A stretch of DNA of 64,000 nucleotides. Source: Marinobacter gelidimuriae (GTDB lineage: Bacteria; Pseudomonadota; Gammaproteobacteria; Pseudomonadales; Oleiphilaceae). The position numbers and the translations under genes were made by a program. Location: contig NZ_KB889827.1 of assembly GCF_000372805.1 (NCBI RefSeq), positions 1 through 64,000 of the forward strand, written 5' to 3'. The notes beneath the pieces were generated by a model. It did not search any database. It was not told the origin of the DNA and saw only the letters and a list, made by a program, of their open reading frames with translations. Positions 10,714 through 21,700 of this stretch are shown piece by piece (positions within the stretch are counted from its first letter, which is position 1; each line of letters starts with the position of its first letter).

Positions 10714-10923
10714 AATGAGTCCCTGTGGTATACTTTTGGGGTTAAATCATACGCTTTATAGCAACTCCAGCCCAATACCGCTTATTGCTATCGCAAGAGC
10801 CTGGCGTTATAGCTACGAATTACGTTAACGGCTGCCGGCAACAACACCCGTCGGGCGCAAACACCGAACCAACAGACTGATGCCCGTAGTACGCGGGCAA
10901 AATGCCATTTTCAGGAATTGTTT

Positions 10924-13839
10924 ATGGGGCGCTGGGGTTTTACCAACCGGGGTATTCGTCACTGGGGCATTCGCAACAAGGTACTGATGGCCACACTGGT
11001 GCCCACGCTGGCTACCACTTTACTGCTGGGCCTGTTTTTCAGTTCAAGTTGGGTTAACCAGATTGAAAGCCTGCTGCGGGACCGTGGCGAAGCCTTGTCG
11101 CGGCAACTGGCGGCGGGCTCAGAATACGGCCTGTTTACGGCCAACCGGCACTTGTTATACAGCCTTTCCAATGCCTTGCTGCAAGAGCAGGATGTGCGCT
11201 CTATCAGCTTTTTCGACAGCGCCGGCGAGCGTCTTCTGCACACCGGCCCAGACACCCACAAACGCGATATCGCCGAGCGGCTGCAGGATCAGGTCGCGCA
11301 GCAGCTGCCGCGCCAGCAGAGCACTCTTTTTATTACGCCGGTGACCCTGCAGGGCCTGATGATCGAGAATTTGCTCAATGCCAATGGCGAAGCTGAGATG
11401 CCCAGTGCCCAGCAAACTCTGGGCTGGGTAGCGGTGGAAATGTCCCATATCCGCACCGAAAAAGAAACCTACAAAGCGCTGCTGATTTCCCTGCTGCTAG
11501 TCCTTTCCGGTGTGGTGTTCAGCATGCTGGTGTCGCTGCGCCTGAGCCGGGCTTTCACCAGCCCGGTGTATAAACTGAACAAAGCCGTTGCCGAGCTCAA
11601 AGAAGGTAAATTGGAAACCCGGGTTTATACCCGAGCAGGGCCAGAGTTCGAACAGCTTGAGTCTGGCCTGAACGCCATGGCAACCGCCTTGAGCAAGGCC
11701 CAGGCAGACATGCAGCAAAACGTTGATCAGGCCACCGAAGACCTGCGAGAAACCCTGGAAACCATTGAAATCCAGAATATCGAGCTGGATTTTGCGCGTA
11801 AGGAAGCGCTGGAAGCGAGCCGCATAAAATCGGAATTTCTGGCCAATATGTCCCACGAAATCCGTACTCCGCTGAACGGTATTATCGGGTTCACCGAACT
11901 GCTACTGAAAGGTTCCCTGGCGCGGCAGCAAAGAGACCACCTGAATACCATTCGCAAGTCTTCAGAAATCCTGCTGACCATCATCAACGACATTCTCGAC
12001 TTTTCCAAAATTGAAGCCGGCAAGCTCACGCTTGACCGGGTGCCGTTCCAACTACGGGACATTGTGGAAGATGTCATGGTGATGCTGGCACCAGCGGCCC
12101 ACAACAAAAACCTGGACCTGGTCACACTGGCTTACAACGATGTGCCCGACAACCTGATGGGCGACCCATTAAGGCTGAAACAGATTATTACCAATCTGCT
12201 CAACAACGCCATCAAGTTTACCCGCGCCGGCGAAGTCGTCCTGCGTGCCAGCCTGGAAGAAGAAGACGCCGATAATGGCACCGTTACCCTGCGCGTCAGC
12301 GTAGCGGATACCGGTATGGGGCTGTCACAGGCACAACAGCGATCTTTATTTGATGCGTTTAGTCAGGCCGACGCATCAACCGCGCGGCAATACGGTGGTA
12401 CCGGGCTGGGGCTTGCGATATCCAAGCGCCTGGCAGAGGAAATGGGCGGCAAGATCGGCCTGGAAAGCGAGCTCGGGAAAGGCTCCACATTCTGGTTTAC
12501 CCTGACCAGCACGCGGGCCAGCCAAAACGATAGCGACAGCCCCCGTAACGGCCTTCGCGGTGAACGCATGATTTACCTGGAGCAACAAAAAACCACTGGC
12601 CTGGCGATGGAACACCTGTTGCGGGCCTGGGGCGTTACCGTAGAGCGGGTTAGCTCTTCTGGCGCCATGCAAGAGCGCATCGAACAGGCACAACGGGAGC
12701 AGGCCGGCTTTGCCGTCGCGTTGATTGGTATTAATCGCCATCTGCTCAATTCCAGCCAATATCGCAGTCTGGTGCACAGTATTGAGGTTGACCGTGATTG
12801 TCGCACCCTGTTGCTGACGCCCACTCTGGAAAGCCACGACACACCCCTTGTGGCCAATGTCAGTAGTCACCTGATCAAACCGGTTCTGCGCGAGGCGCTC
12901 TACAATGAACTGGTGTTGCTGGTGCACGGTATCAACGCCAACGACCGCCCGGCGGATCGCAGTTACGGTCTGGAAGCACCTCAGCCGCAGCCCAACAGCG
13001 AACGCCTTAACCCCCGGGTTTTGGCGGTAGACGACAACGAAGCCAATCTCAAACTGGTACTGACCCTGCTACAGGATGCGGGCGTAAACACGGTAGGCGC
13101 CGCCAGCGGCTTTGAAACACTGACAAAAGCGCGCTCCCGTCAATTTGATCTGATATTCATGGACCTGCAGATGCCCGGTATGGACGGCGTTGCTACCACC
13201 CGAAAGCTAAGGCAACTGGAAACCGCCGGTCGCCAGCGCGCCGCCATTATTGCATTAACCGCTCACGCCATGAGTGACGAGCGAGGCCGGTTGGCGCGGC
13301 AGGGATTCGACGGCTATATGACCAAACCGGTCAGTAGCCGCCAACTGTTAGACGCCGTAGAGCAGCACACAGGGCTTGTGTGTTGCGACAGCGCAGGCGA
13401 CGGCGGCCGGGCTGACGAGGCACGCGACGGCCACCGAGCACTGCGACCGTCGAATCGAAAAATAACCCGCGAATGCATCAGTATTGAGGAAAGCCTGCGC
13501 CTGGCAGCCGGCAAAGCAGACCTGGCCGAAGAGTTGTTCAGCATGCTGCTGGAACAGATAACACCCACCGTAGAAGCCATTGAGCAGCACTGGCACAGCG
13601 GCAACAGGCTGGAACTGCTGGAGTGCGTGCACAAGCTGCACGGTGGCGCCCGCTACTGCGGCGTACCGGAAGTGCGGGCCGCTGCCAATCAGCTGGAAAC
13701 CGCGTTAAAAACGGCTGACACCGATATTGAGGACCTGACCGATCAGCTGTTAAAAGCATTGAAGCGGCTATTGAACTGGGGCGACAACACCCATTGGCAG
13801 TTACTCTTCAGGCAACACAGCAGCCTTACGCACTCTTAA
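10924..13839 (+). CDS. barA: hybrid sensor histidine kinase BarA/GacS
   Basis: Inner-membrane tripartite sensor kinase that normally phosphorylates the response regulator UvrY/GacA. In order: first membrane segment (about residues 17-38), periplasmic sensor region, second membrane segment (about 187-205), HAMP, dimerisation/phosphoacceptor domain with [11 protein letters not shown] (His311), ATPase domain with [13 protein letters not shown], a degenerate receiver-like stretch, a true receiver (LAVDDNEAN; phosphoacceptor in [11 protein letters not shown], Asp747) and a C-terminal HPt domain (VHKLHGG, His903). The ATG at 10924 is preferred over the TTG at 10918 because AGGA lies 7 bases before it. 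No uvrY/gacA is in the window, but a GGA-rich RNA with a GacA-type box is at 38.4-38.7 kb. Confidence 0.94.
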   Translation: MGRWGFTNRGIRHWGIRNKVLMATLVPTLATTLLLGLFFSSSWVNQIESLLRDRGEALSRQLAAGSEYGLFTANRHLLYSLSNALLQEQDVRSISFFDSAGERLLHTGPDTHKRDIAERLQDQVAQQLPRQQSTLFITPVTLQGLMIENLLNANGEAEMPSAQQTLGWVAVEMSHIRTEKETYKALLISLLLVLSGVVFSMLVSLRLSRAFTSPVYKLNKAVAELKEGKLETRVYTRAGPEFEQLESGLNAMATALSKAQADMQQNVDQATEDLRETLETIEIQNIELDFARKEALEASRIKSEFLANMSHEIRTPLNGIIGFTELLLKGSLARQQRDHLNTIRKSSEILLTIINDILDFSKIEAGKLTLDRVPFQLRDIVEDVMVMLAPAAHNKNLDLVTLAYNDVPDNLMGDPLRLKQIITNLLNNAIKFTRAGEVVLRASLEEEDADNGTVTLRVSVADTGMGLSQAQQRSLFDAFSQADASTARQYGGTGLGLAISKRLAEEMGGKIGLESELGKGSTFWFTLTSTRASQNDSDSPRNGLRGERMIYLEQQKTTGLAMEHLLRAWGVTVERVSSSGAMQERIEQAQREQAGFAVALIGINRHLLNSSQYRSLVHSIEVDRDCRTLLLTPTLESHDTPLVANVSSHLIKPVLREALYNELVLLVHGINANDRPADRSYGLEAPQPQPNSERLNPRVLAVDDNEANLKLVLTLLQDAGVNTVGAASGFETLTKARSRQFDLIFMDLQMPGMDGVATTRKLRQLETAGRQRAAIIALTAHAMSDERGRLARQGFDGYMTKPVSSRQLLDAVEQHTGLVCCDSAGDGGRADEARDGHRALRPSNRKITRECISIEESLRLAAGKADLAEELFSMLLEQITPTVEAIEQHWHSGNRLELLECVHKLHGGARYCGVPEVRAAANQLETALKTADTDIEDLTDQLLKALKRLLNWGDNTHWQLLFRQHSSLTHS

Positions 13840-13852
13840 AGCCGACGCATTC

Positions 13853-14593
13853 CTAACGCCGGCAAGCGTTATCAATCAGTGTTTTCATATCCCGCACGGC
13901 TTCTTTCAAACCGGTGAAAACCGCCCGGGCAATAATAGCGTGGCCGATGTTCAGCTCGTTAATGCCGGCAATCGCTGCCACCCGCTCGGTGTTGTGGTAG
14001 TTCAAACCGTGGCCTGCATTAACCACCAAACCCTTCTTGCGGGCGTAAGTGACCGCTTCCACCAATACTTTAAAGGCCGCATCCGCATCCGCAGCCGCGC
14101 CGCTGGCCTCGGCGTACTCGCCGGTGTGCAATTCAATCACTGGCGCGCCACAGCGCACGGCGGCATCAATCTGAGTTTTGTCCGGGTCGATAAACAGGGA
14201 TACTTCCGCGCCTATGGCCGCGAGGCGTTCGCAGGCTTTGGCGATGCGGTCTTCCTGGCCTTCAACGTCCAAACCGCCCTCGGTGGTCAGCTCTTCACGC
14301 TTTTCAGGCACCAGGCACACGCAAGCCGGACGGATTTGTTCGGCAAAATCCAGCATGGCATCGGTCACCGCCATTTCCAGATTCATTTTGGTTTGCAAGG
14401 TATCGCGCAGCAGCAGCACGTCACGGTCTTGAATGTGACGGCGGTCTTCCCGCGGGTGAATGGTAATGCCGTCGGCGCCGGCTTCTTCCGCCAGCAATGC
14501 AGCCTGTACCGGATCGGGATACCGCGTGCCGCGGGCCTGACGCAACGTGGCCACGTGATCAATATTCACACCAAGCAATACTCTGGAGTTCAT
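13853..14593 (-). CDS. pdxJ: pyridoxine 5'-phosphate synthase
   Basis: Condenses 1-deoxyxylulose 5-phosphate with aminoacetone 3-phosphate in vitamin B6 synthesis. The 246-residue TIM-barrel protein opens with [17 protein letters not shown] and contains [14 protein letters not shown], the active-site segments of the family, plus HTGEYA and GHGLNY near the C-terminus. Its ATG overlaps the recO stop (ATGA). It is the last gene of the lepA-to-pdxJ run and converges on barA with a 13-base gap and no evident terminator hairpin. Confidence 0.96.
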   Translation of the reverse strand: MNSRVLLGVNIDHVATLRQARGTRYPDPVQAALLAEEAGADGITIHPREDRRHIQDRDVLLLRDTLQTKMNLEMAVTDAMLDFAEQIRPACVCLVPEKREELTTEGGLDVEGQEDRIAKACERLAAIGAEVSLFIDPDKTQIDAAVRCGAPVIELHTGEYAEASGAAADADAAFKVLVEAVTYARKKGLVVNAGHGLNYHNTERVAAIAGINELNIGHAIIARAVFTGLKEAVRDMKTLIDNACRR

Positions 14594-15309
14594 TTTACTG
14601 CCCCTGACTGGATAAAAAGTTGGCGGCTGTGCAGCGGTCGCCCCTGTAACAAATAGTCTACCAGCGCACGCATCACCCGCTTGGCGCTGCGGCGCGCGTC
14701 AATGTCACTGTAATCATCGGCAGCCAGCGCAAGCAGCGCATCGCCACGAAGTTTTTTCACCCGCACATCGGCACCCGGGCGCTCAACAATGCCCTGCTGC
14801 GGATGGTATCCGTAAAACCAGCCCGATTGCACCGGCGCACCGCTATCGGTCGCCAGGTCCCAGGCAAAATCGTACCCCAGGGCCAGCGCCAGACTGCGTT
14901 CGAAACGCCGCAGCACTGGTTCCAGCTCGGCGGCAGCGGCCAGCTCGGCCATGGCATCAAGATAGGCAGCAAATAACAACGGATAGGGGTCAGCTGCGGG
15001 CAGAACGCGCTGCAGCAATTCATTCAGATAAAAACCGCTGAACAGCGCTTGCGATTGCGCCAGAACCGGCGCATGGCAAACGTCTACCTGGGTCAGGGTT
15101 TTCAGGCCCCCGCGGCCGACCCAGTCCAGCAATAGCGGCTGGAAAGGTTGCAACTGAGCCTTGAGCGGGCTTTTTTTGGTGCTGGCGCCGCGGGCAATCA
15201 AGTCAACACGGCCATAATTCAGGGTGAACACATCTACCTGCAAGCTGGTTTCACGCCAGGGCCGGCGATGGATCACATAGCCCGGCTCCTGAATCACCTT
15301 GCCCCTCAT
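14590..15309 (-). CDS. recO: DNA repair protein RecO
   Basis: RecFOR-pathway mediator that helps load RecA on SSB-coated DNA. The 239 residues start with an OB-fold region ([20 protein letters not shown]) followed by the helical part ([23 protein letters not shown]). The zinc-binding cysteines found in some RecO proteins are not seen, as is usual for gammaproteobacterial RecO. It lies between era and pdxJ, the conserved era-recO-pdxJ order, and overlaps the pdxJ start. Confidence 0.93.
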   Translation of the reverse strand: MRGKVIQEPGYVIHRRPWRETSLQVDVFTLNYGRVDLIARGASTKKSPLKAQLQPFQPLLLDWVGRGGLKTLTQVDVCHAPVLAQSQALFSGFYLNELLQRVLPAADPYPLLFAAYLDAMAELAAAAELEPVLRRFERSLALALGYDFAWDLATDSGAPVQSGWFYGYHPQQGIVERPGADVRVKKLRGDALLALAADDYSDIDARRSAKRVMRALVDYLLQGRPLHSRQLFIQSGAVK

Positions 15310-15339
15310 AGAAGAAGCACCTTAGCCCTCATGGCAGAC

Positions 15340-16257
15340 TCAGAAGTCGTTCATGCCCAGGCTTTTCAAAGCCCGTTCACTGTCGGCCCAGCCGCGTTTG
15401 ACCTTCACCCAAAGCCGCAGCATCACTTTGTTGTCGAACATGCGTTCCATATCGATCCGGGCATCCTGGCCAATGCTGCGCAGGCGGTCGCCCTTATCTC
15501 CAATGATGATTTTCTTCTGGCCTTCACGTTCAACCAGTATCACGGCTGATATGTGCAGCGTTTTACCATCGTGCTTAAACTCTTCTATTTCCACCGCCAC
15601 CGAATAGGGCAATTCGGCACCTAGCTGGCGGGTGATTTTCTCACGCACCATTTCCGAGGCCATAAAGCGCTCGCTGCGGTCGGTAATCTGGTCGTCCGGG
15701 TAAAAGTGCACGCTCTGCGGCAGAAAGCGGCCGACACATTCTTCCAGCGGTATCAGATTCGTCTCGCGCAGGGCCGAGACGGGAATCATTTCGGCGAAAT
15801 CGCGCTTGCGCGACAGCATGTCCAGATGCGGTAGCAGGGTTTCCCGCTTTTCAATCTTGTCGACCTTGTTGATCGCCAGAATCACCGGGCATTTCAAGCT
15901 CGAAAGCTTCTCCAGCACCAGTTCATCGGCGGTGGTCCAGGCCAACTGTTCAACCACAAATACCACCACGTCGACACCTTTCAAGGTCGAGGTAGCAGCC
16001 TTGTTCATGTATCGGTTTATCGCCCGTGGTTGTTCTTCATGCATACCCGGTGTGTCGACATACACAGCCTGCACCGGGCCAATGGTTTTTATACCCAAAA
16101 CCTGGTGACGGGTGGTTTGCGGCTTGCGCGAGGTAATACTGAGTTTCTGGCCCAGTATGTGATTCATCAAGGTAGACTTGCCCACATTGGGGCGCCCTAC
16201 GATGGCCACAAAGCCACAACGGCTGTCAGGGTCTTGCGGGCGGGTTGTATCCGTCAT
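15340..16257 (-). CDS. era: GTPase Era
   Basis: Essential GTPase that binds the 3' end of 16S rRNA during small-subunit maturation. The 305-residue protein has G1 [10 protein letters not shown]3 DTPGMHEE, G4 NKVDK, and a C-terminal KH domain ([19 protein letters not shown]). The ATG at 16257 overlaps the rnc stop (ATGA); a TTG one codon earlier is less likely. The rnc-era pair is translationally coupled, as in most bacteria. Confidence 0.96.
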   Translation of the reverse strand: MTDTTRPQDPDSRCGFVAIVGRPNVGKSTLMNHILGQKLSITSRKPQTTRHQVLGIKTIGPVQAVYVDTPGMHEEQPRAINRYMNKAATSTLKGVDVVVFVVEQLAWTTADELVLEKLSSLKCPVILAINKVDKIEKRETLLPHLDMLSRKRDFAEMIPVSALRETNLIPLEECVGRFLPQSVHFYPDDQITDRSERFMASEMVREKITRQLGAELPYSVAVEIEEFKHDGKTLHISAVILVEREGQKKIIIGDKGDRLRSIGQDARIDMERMFDNKVMLRLWVKVKRGWADSERALKSLGMNDF

Positions 16258-16946
16258 CAATCGTTCTCCACACCCAGTTCTTTCAGGGCATTGCGGGCGG
16301 CTTGCTGTTCGGCTATGCGGCGACTGTTGCCGCTGCCTGTGGTTTTGCGCCCCAATGAGGACAGCGCGCAGGATATGTGAAATGTCTGATTGTGGGCTTC
16401 ACCGTCAACCGACAGAACGTCATAAATCGGCAGCGGAAACTGGCGCGACTGAAGATATTCCTGCAGGCGGGTTTTCGGGTCTTTCTGGGTATCCTGTAAG
16501 TCCAGATTCTGCAGGCGCACATCAAACCAGCGCAATATCTGGGCCTGACAGGTAACAAAATCACTGTCCAGATAGATAGCGCCGATGACGGACTCTACCG
16601 CATCCGCCAGTATGGATTCACGGCGAAAGCCGCCACTTTTTAGCTCACCTGAACCCAAGCGCAGATAGGAGCCTAAATCAAACTCCCGCCCAATTTCCGC
16701 CAGAGTTACGCCCTTGACCATGCGCGCCCGCAAGCGGCTTAGCTGCCCTTCACGGGCTTTGGGAAAGCGCCTGAACAAATGCTCGGCGATCACCATGTTT
16801 ACAATGGAGTCACCCAGAAACTCAAGGCGTTCATTGTTCTGATTGCCAAAGCTGCGGTGGGTCAGAGCCAGCAGCAAACGTTCCTGGGATTTGAACTGAT
16901 AACCGATACGTCGCTGCAAGGGCTCAAGGTCGGGCTGTACGCTCAT
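16257..16946 (-). CDS. rnc: ribonuclease III
   Basis: Double-strand-specific endonuclease for rRNA and mRNA processing. The 229 residues have the catalytic signature [12 protein letters not shown] near residue 38, a second acidic site around [13 protein letters not shown], and a C-terminal dsRNA-binding domain ([12 protein letters not shown] through [14 protein letters not shown]). It overlaps the upstream DUF4845 gene and the downstream era gene by four bases each. Confidence 0.96.
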   Translation of the reverse strand: MSVQPDLEPLQRRIGYQFKSQERLLLALTHRSFGNQNNERLEFLGDSIVNMVIAEHLFRRFPKAREGQLSRLRARMVKGVTLAEIGREFDLGSYLRLGSGELKSGGFRRESILADAVESVIGAIYLDSDFVTCQAQILRWFDVRLQNLDLQDTQKDPKTRLQEYLQSRQFPLPIYDVLSVDGEAHNQTFHISCALSSLGRKTTGSGNSRRIAEQQAARNALKELGVEND

Positions 16947-17359
16947 TGGCCACTCATATCGTAAGCGTGCTTGAAGTGCATCACGGCGTCTATGTTACTA
17001 ATTACCGGCGAGCGCACTTCATAGTCCACCACAATCAGTACCCGGTCACCGTCTTTGTCAACGGTAATACTCTCGGCACTAAGAGTGCGAACATTGTTCA
17101 CACTCAGGCGCTTATTAATGTGTGAACGCACTTCCGCCGGCCCCATTTCTGACAATCCTTTGGTATCGTTCAGGCCTTCGAGTGCTTTCTGAATGGTGTA
17201 ATCATCCATGTACGCTGGCCCAAGTTTCAGCAACATAGTCAGCAGACTGCCAAAAAACAGAACCATGACCAGCATGACCAACCCGGATGCGCCGCGCTGC
17301 CTGTTTATATCTGACCAGTTGTTGTTGTTCATCCCCTGCATCCTCATTAGGTTTCCCAT
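16943..17359 (-). CDS. DUF4845 family membrane protein
   Basis: Small conserved protein of unknown function commonly found between lepB and rnc in Pseudomonas-type genomes. The 138 residues have a short polar N-terminus, one membrane helix at about residues 26-47 ([22 protein letters not shown]) and a soluble C-terminal domain. The start shares one base with the lepB stop (TAATG). An internal Met (residue 5) could be the true start. No catalytic motif is visible; the link to signal peptidase is positional only. Confidence 0.85.
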   Translation of the reverse strand: MGNLMRMQGMNNNNWSDINRQRGASGLVMLVMVLFFGSLLTMLLKLGPAYMDDYTIQKALEGLNDTKGLSEMGPAEVRSHINKRLSVNNVRTLSAESITVDKDGDRVLIVVDYEVRSPVISNIDAVMHFKHAYDMSGQ

Positions 17360-18138
17360 TAGTCTAAGCCACCCACCCGGCGAAACGATGGCAAGCTGGC
17401 CAGCGACTCCCAGTGCATCCAGATGGCAAAGGCCTTGCCGACAACAAGGTCGTCTGGAACCGTGCCCCAGTAGCGGCTGTCATTACTGTTGTCACGGTTG
17501 TCACCCATTACAAAATAGTGGCCTTCGGGCACTTGCCATTCGCCTTCACCGCCGGTACCCAGACGGCCCTTGGTCAGAAAAATATCGTGTTCTACCCCCC
17601 CTAGCTGTTCGCGCCTGTATTCGTTGGGCGGCAGACGCGCCACAAATCGCGATTCCACCTTTTCACCGTTTATGAACAGAGTTTTATCGCGGTAGCGAAT
17701 CTGGTCACCGGGCAACCCAATCACTCGCTTTATGTAGTTGGTTTTGCGGTCTTCAGGGTAGCGGAATACCATTACATCACCGCGGCCTGGATCGTCGATG
17801 CTGACCACTTTTGAGCCCAGAACCGGCAGCCGAAGGCCATAAGCAAACTTGTTTACCAGAATGAAATCGCCCACCTCCAGGGTAGGCAACATAGAGCCAG
17901 AGGGAATCTGGAATGGCTCTACCAGAAACGAACGCAGAACCAACACAATGGCCAATACCGGGAAAAACGAACGGCTCAGCTCGACCAGATAAGGCTCTTT
18001 TACGGCCGAGTCTTTCTCTGAGGCCACGGCACTCGCTTTAGCGGCGCGGCGCGGGCGTAAAAACAGCGTGTCGGCGAGCCAGACCAAACCCGTTGCAAAG
18101 GTCAGAATGACCAAAATCAGCGGAAAATCGATATCCAT
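17359..18138 (-). CDS. lepB: signal peptidase I
   Basis: Inner-membrane protease that removes signal peptides from secreted proteins. The 259 residues have two N-terminal membrane helices (about 5-26 and 58-72), the nucleophile in IPSGSMLPT (Ser82), and the general-base lysine in NYIKRVIGLPGD (Lys137). The Box D/E motif MGDNRDNSNDSRYWG follows. The ribosome site (AGG, 7 bases upstream) is embedded in a 15-bp tandem repeat that fills the lepA-lepB gap. Confidence 0.96.
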   Translation of the reverse strand: MDIDFPLILVILTFATGLVWLADTLFLRPRRAAKASAVASEKDSAVKEPYLVELSRSFFPVLAIVLVLRSFLVEPFQIPSGSMLPTLEVGDFILVNKFAYGLRLPVLGSKVVSIDDPGRGDVMVFRYPEDRKTNYIKRVIGLPGDQIRYRDKTLFINGEKVESRFVARLPPNEYRREQLGGVEHDIFLTKGRLGTGGEGEWQVPEGHYFVMGDNRDNSNDSRYWGTVPDDLVVGKAFAIWMHWESLASLPSFRRVGGLD

Positions 18139-18139
18139 T

Positions 18140-18225
18140 CAGATGCCTACTTATCAGATGCCTGTTTATCAGGTGCCTGTTTATCAGACGCCTAATTTTT
18201 GTCGATTTTCTAGTTGTCGATTTTC
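18140..18225. repeat. 15-bp tandem repeats between lepA and lepB
   Basis: On the plus strand, units of about 15 bases starting at 18140, 18155, 18170 and 18185 read cagatgcctacttat, cagatgcctgtttat, caggtgcctgtttat and a diverged fourth copy. A second pair of 15-bp-spaced copies of gtcgattttc (18201 and 18216) follows, the latter encoding the last lepA codons and the former lying just past its stop. Read on the coding strand, the lepB ribosome site lies in the copy next to its start codon. Confidence 0.85.
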
Positions 18226-20018
18226 AATACCGCTAGAAACGCGTCTTGGGGCACTTCTACGTTACCCACTTGCTTCATGCGTTTTTTACCGTCTTTCTGC
18301 TTTTGCAGCAGTTTCTTTTTGCGACTGACATCGCCGCCGTAACATTTGGCGGTCACGTTCTTACGCAAGGCTTTCACCGTCACTCGTGACACTACCTGGT
18401 TGCCAATAGCCGCCTGAATGGCAATATCAAACATCTGCCGCGGAATCAGCTCTTTCATTTTTTCCACCAGTTGACGGCCCTTGTGATTCGCCAGTTCACG
18501 GTGAACAATCAAGGCCAGAGCATCCACCCGCTCACCGTTGATCAGCACGTCCAGGCGCACAAGATTGGCGGCCTGAAACCGAATGAAGTGGTAATCCAGT
18601 GAAGCGAAGCCTCGGCTGACGGATTTTAGCCGGTCGAAAAAGTCGAGAACCACTTCGGCCATGGGCAGCTCGTAGGTGAGCTGCACCTGCCTGGTGGTGA
18701 AGTGCATGCTTTTTTGTACGCCGCGCTTTTGCTCACACAGGGCGATTACATTCCCTAAATGCTCTTGCGGCACCAAAATATTGGCTTGCACAATAGGCTC
18801 ACGCATTTCTTCAATGGAGCCAATATCCGGCAACTTCGAGGGGCTGTCTACCGATGAGGTCTCACCCTGCTTAGTAACCACTTCATAGATTACTGTGGGC
18901 GCGGTGGTAACCAGATCAATATCGTACTCGCGCTCCAGCCGTTCCTGAATAATTTCCATGTGCAGCATGCCCAGAAAACCACAGCGGAAACCAAAGCCCA
19001 AAGCATCGGAGCTTTCCGGCTCGAAAAACAGGGACGCGTCATTCAGCGTCAGTTTATCAAGCGCATCACGGAAATCGTTGTAATCTTCGGAACTGACCGG
19101 AAACAGACCCGCGTATACCTGCGGCTGAATTTTCTTGAAACCCGGCAACATAGGGGTTTCGTCGGCAAACTTGTGGTGCACGATGGTGTCGCCCACCGGC
19201 GCACCATGGATGGCTTTGATACCGGCAATCACAAAACCGACATCACCCGCTTCCAGAATGTTGGTGTCGTGGGGTTTTGGGTTAAAAATACCCACTTTGT
19301 CCGCATTCCAGGCCTTACCTGTCGATTTGATAACAATTTTGTCGCCCTTTCGGAGTACGCCCTGGGTCACCCGCACCAGCGACACAACACCCAAGTAGTT
19401 ATCAAACCAGGAATCGATAATCAGTGCCTGCAGCGGCGCCGAACGATCGCCGGTTGGCGGTGGAATTTTCTGGATCAGATCTTCCAGCACGTCTTCCACA
19501 CCCATGCCGCTCTTTGCCGAGCAGCGTACAGCGCTGCTGGCGTCTATTCCGATGATGTCTTCAATCTCGGCGGCTACGCGCTCCGGCTCTGCCTGCGGCA
19601 AATCCATCTTGTTCAGCACCGGCACCACTTCCAGGCCCTGTTCAATGGCTGTGTAGCAGTTGGCCACTGACTGGGCTTCAACGCCCTGCCCGGCGTCTAC
19701 TACCAGCAGCGCACCTTCGCACGCGTAGAGTGAACGCGACACTTCGTAGGAAAAGTCTACGTGCCCCGGCGTATCAATAAAGTTGAGCTTGTAAATCTGG
19801 CCGTCACGAGCGGTGTAATTCAGGGTCACGCACTGCGCTTTGATAGTAATACCGCGTTCACGCTCAATATCCATGGAATCAAGCACCTGCTCCGCCATTT
19901 CACGGGAGGTCAGGCCACCGCAGGTCTGGATAAACCGGTCTGCGAGTGTGGATTTGCCATGGTCAATGTGGGCGATAATAGAGAAGTTACGGATTCGGCT
20001 CAGTTCAGTCACAGACAA
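18210..20018 (-). CDS. lepA: elongation factor 4 (LepA)
   Basis: Translational GTPase that acts on ribosomes during initiation or assembly and back-translocation. The 602 residues show G1 [10 protein letters not shown]3 DTPGHVDF, G4 NKMDLPQA, and the LepA-specific C-terminal domain (KVGKVT-like region ending in [16 protein letters not shown]). The start is uncertain: a TTG at 20018 (GAG six bases upstream) or a GTG at 20012. The C-terminal KID codons are duplicated directly after the stop codon. Confidence 0.95.
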   Translation of the reverse strand: MSVTELSRIRNFSIIAHIDHGKSTLADRFIQTCGGLTSREMAEQVLDSMDIERERGITIKAQCVTLNYTARDGQIYKLNFIDTPGHVDFSYEVSRSLYACEGALLVVDAGQGVEAQSVANCYTAIEQGLEVVPVLNKMDLPQAEPERVAAEIEDIIGIDASSAVRCSAKSGMGVEDVLEDLIQKIPPPTGDRSAPLQALIIDSWFDNYLGVVSLVRVTQGVLRKGDKIVIKSTGKAWNADKVGIFNPKPHDTNILEAGDVGFVIAGIKAIHGAPVGDTIVHHKFADETPMLPGFKKIQPQVYAGLFPVSSEDYNDFRDALDKLTLNDASLFFEPESSDALGFGFRCGFLGMLHMEIIQERLEREYDIDLVTTAPTVIYEVVTKQGETSSVDSPSKLPDIGSIEEMREPIVQANILVPQEHLGNVIALCEQKRGVQKSMHFTTRQVQLTYELPMAEVVLDFFDRLKSVSRGFASLDYHFIRFQAANLVRLDVLINGERVDALALIVHRELANHKGRQLVEKMKELIPRQMFDIAIQAAIGNQVVSRVTVKALRKNVTAKCYGGDVSRKKKLLQKQKDGKKRMKQVGNVEVPQDAFLAVLKIDN

Positions 20019-20097
20019 TGAATACTCGTATAAGACACAGGATTGAGCCCGGAAAGGGCCGCTGCCGGACTCGGCAACGGCGGAATTTTACAGTTTA

Positions 20098-20130
20098 CCG
20101 GCCGCCATTGCCATGGCTGTCGGCGGCCGG
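20098..20130. repeat. GC-rich hairpin between mucD and lepA
   Basis: A perfect 9-bp stem, CCGGCCGCC at 20098-20106 and GGCGGCCGG at 20122-20130, lies just past the mucD stop on the minus strand. No U-run follows it on that strand, so a classical intrinsic terminator is not supported. An mRNA-stabilising or attenuating hairpin is possible. Confidence 0.5.
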
Positions 20131-20143
20131 GTTTGAAGAGATG

Positions 20144-21616
20144 CTAAGGTTTCATGACCAGATAGAGCGCACGTCCCTGGCGCACTACGCGCACTGGCAC
20201 GGCGCGATCGTCGACCAGATTGCCGGCAATGTTGCGGAAGTCCGCCACCGACGTCACCGCTTTGCGATCGATTTCAGTGATCACGTCATTGGGGCGTATG
20301 CCTGCGTCGAAAGCAGCGCCACCCTGAACATCAGCCACTAATACGCCGGCACTGATGCCCTGAGCATCGGTCATGCTCGCCGGCAGCGGCTCAACGCTCA
20401 GGCCGAATAGCGACGAAGCACGGTCGTCCGGGGCTGTGGGGCTCTGCGCCTGGGCGCCACGTTCGTCCGGAAGCTGGCCAATTTTAACGTCAATAGATAT
20501 TTCGTTGCCGCCACGCAGTACCGTCAAACGCGCTGACTCACCAATCGGCGTGCGCCCTACCATCGGCGGCAAATCAGATGACAGCTGCAATTCTTCGCCG
20601 TCATAGGCCAGCACAATATCACCAGACTGCAAACCAGCGGCTTCTGCCGGTGAACCACCAAGCACTTCGGCAACCAGCGCGCCGCGCGGACGCTTCAAGC
20701 CAAAACTCTCGGCCAGATCACGGTTCACTTCCTGAATAAGCACGCCCAGCCAACCACGGGATACGCTGCCATTGTCGCGGATCTGGCGGAATACGCTCAT
20801 GGCGTCATCGATCGGAATGGCGAAAGACACCCCCATAAAGCCGCCGGAACGGGTATAAATCTGGGAGTTGATGCCAATCACATCGCCGTCCATGTTGAAC
20901 AACGGCCCGCCGGAATTACCGGGATTGATAGCCACATCGGTCTGGATAAAAGGCACGTAGTTTTCGCTAGGTAGGGAGCGGCCAAGAGCGCTGACGATGC
21001 CGGCGGTGACGGTATAGTCAAAGCCAAAGGGTGAACCGATGGCAAAAACCCACTCGCCCACTTTTAAATCTTTCGATTTGCCCACTTGAACCACAGGCAG
21101 GTCGTCACCGGTTTCAATTTTCAGCACGGCCATATCGGAGCGCGGATCCGTGCCAATCATGCGAGCGGGCAGCTCACGGCGGTCGTTCAAGCGCACAATA
21201 ATTTCGTCGGCGCCCTCTACTACGTGGTTGTTGGTCAGCACGTAGCCATCGCGGGACACAATAAAACCGGATCCCATAGACTGGGTTGGCTGGGCGCGAC
21301 CACCGTGGGGATTACCGGAGCCGGGGCCACGGAAGAAATCCTGGAAGAATTCTGGCATCTGCTCAAGCTGACGTTCATCAAAAGGCAGATTCTGGAAACG
21401 GCTTGTATTTTCCGGCGCTGCCGAGGTGGTGCTGATATTCACCACTGCACCGGCATTGTCTTCCACCAACTCGGTAAAGTCAGGCAGGCCACGGGCTTGG
21501 GTAGCTTGGCTCCATATCAGCAGTATCATCAGACTAGTGGACAGCAGCGCAGCCCACATCAAAGAAACGAAGTTGGTGGACTGCCTGGCAGCCACAACCG
21601 AGGGTATTTTTGGCAT
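20144..21616 (-). CDS. mucD: periplasmic serine endoprotease MucD (DegP/DegQ family)
   Basis: Periplasmic HtrA-type protease/chaperone that degrades misfolded envelope proteins and restrains the AlgU pathway. The 490-residue protein has an N-terminal hydrophobic signal (about residues 17-40), then a trypsin-like domain with the triad His in TNNHVV, Asp in DPRSDMAVL and Ser in NPGNSGGPLF, and two PDZ domains. The reading frame is open to 21694, but the ATG at 21616 has GGGAG seven bases upstream and a sensible signal peptide. It closes the algU-mucA-mucB-rseC-mucD cluster. Confidence 0.94.
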   Translation of the reverse strand: MPKIPSVVAARQSTNFVSLMWAALLSTSLMILLIWSQATQARGLPDFTELVEDNAGAVVNISTTSAAPENTSRFQNLPFDERQLEQMPEFFQDFFRGPGSGNPHGGRAQPTQSMGSGFIVSRDGYVLTNNHVVEGADEIIVRLNDRRELPARMIGTDPRSDMAVLKIETGDDLPVVQVGKSKDLKVGEWVFAIGSPFGFDYTVTAGIVSALGRSLPSENYVPFIQTDVAINPGNSGGPLFNMDGDVIGINSQIYTRSGGFMGVSFAIPIDDAMSVFRQIRDNGSVSRGWLGVLIQEVNRDLAESFGLKRPRGALVAEVLGGSPAEAAGLQSGDIVLAYDGEELQLSSDLPPMVGRTPIGESARLTVLRGGNEISIDVKIGQLPDERGAQAQSPTAPDDRASSLFGLSVEPLPASMTDAQGISAGVLVADVQGGAAFDAGIRPNDVITEIDRKAVTSVADFRNIAGNLVDDRAVPVRVVRQGRALYLVMKP

Positions 21617-21700
21617 TGAGCAACTCCCGCAATGAGTTCTGAGCTGACCTAAACAGCCAGCGAACAGTATTAACAAATGAGTGTGTGAGGGCACTTCCCG

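Noticed and set aside
9904..10761. 285-codon plus-strand frame opposite cysM
   Set aside because: Antisense shadow with repetitive Gly/His/Phe composition; cysM is complete on the minus strand.
18068..18328. Plus-strand frame with QMPxY five-residue repeats
   Set aside because: The peptide repeat comes only from the 15-bp DNA repeat in the lepA-lepB gap; the rest of the frame is antisense to lepB and lepA.
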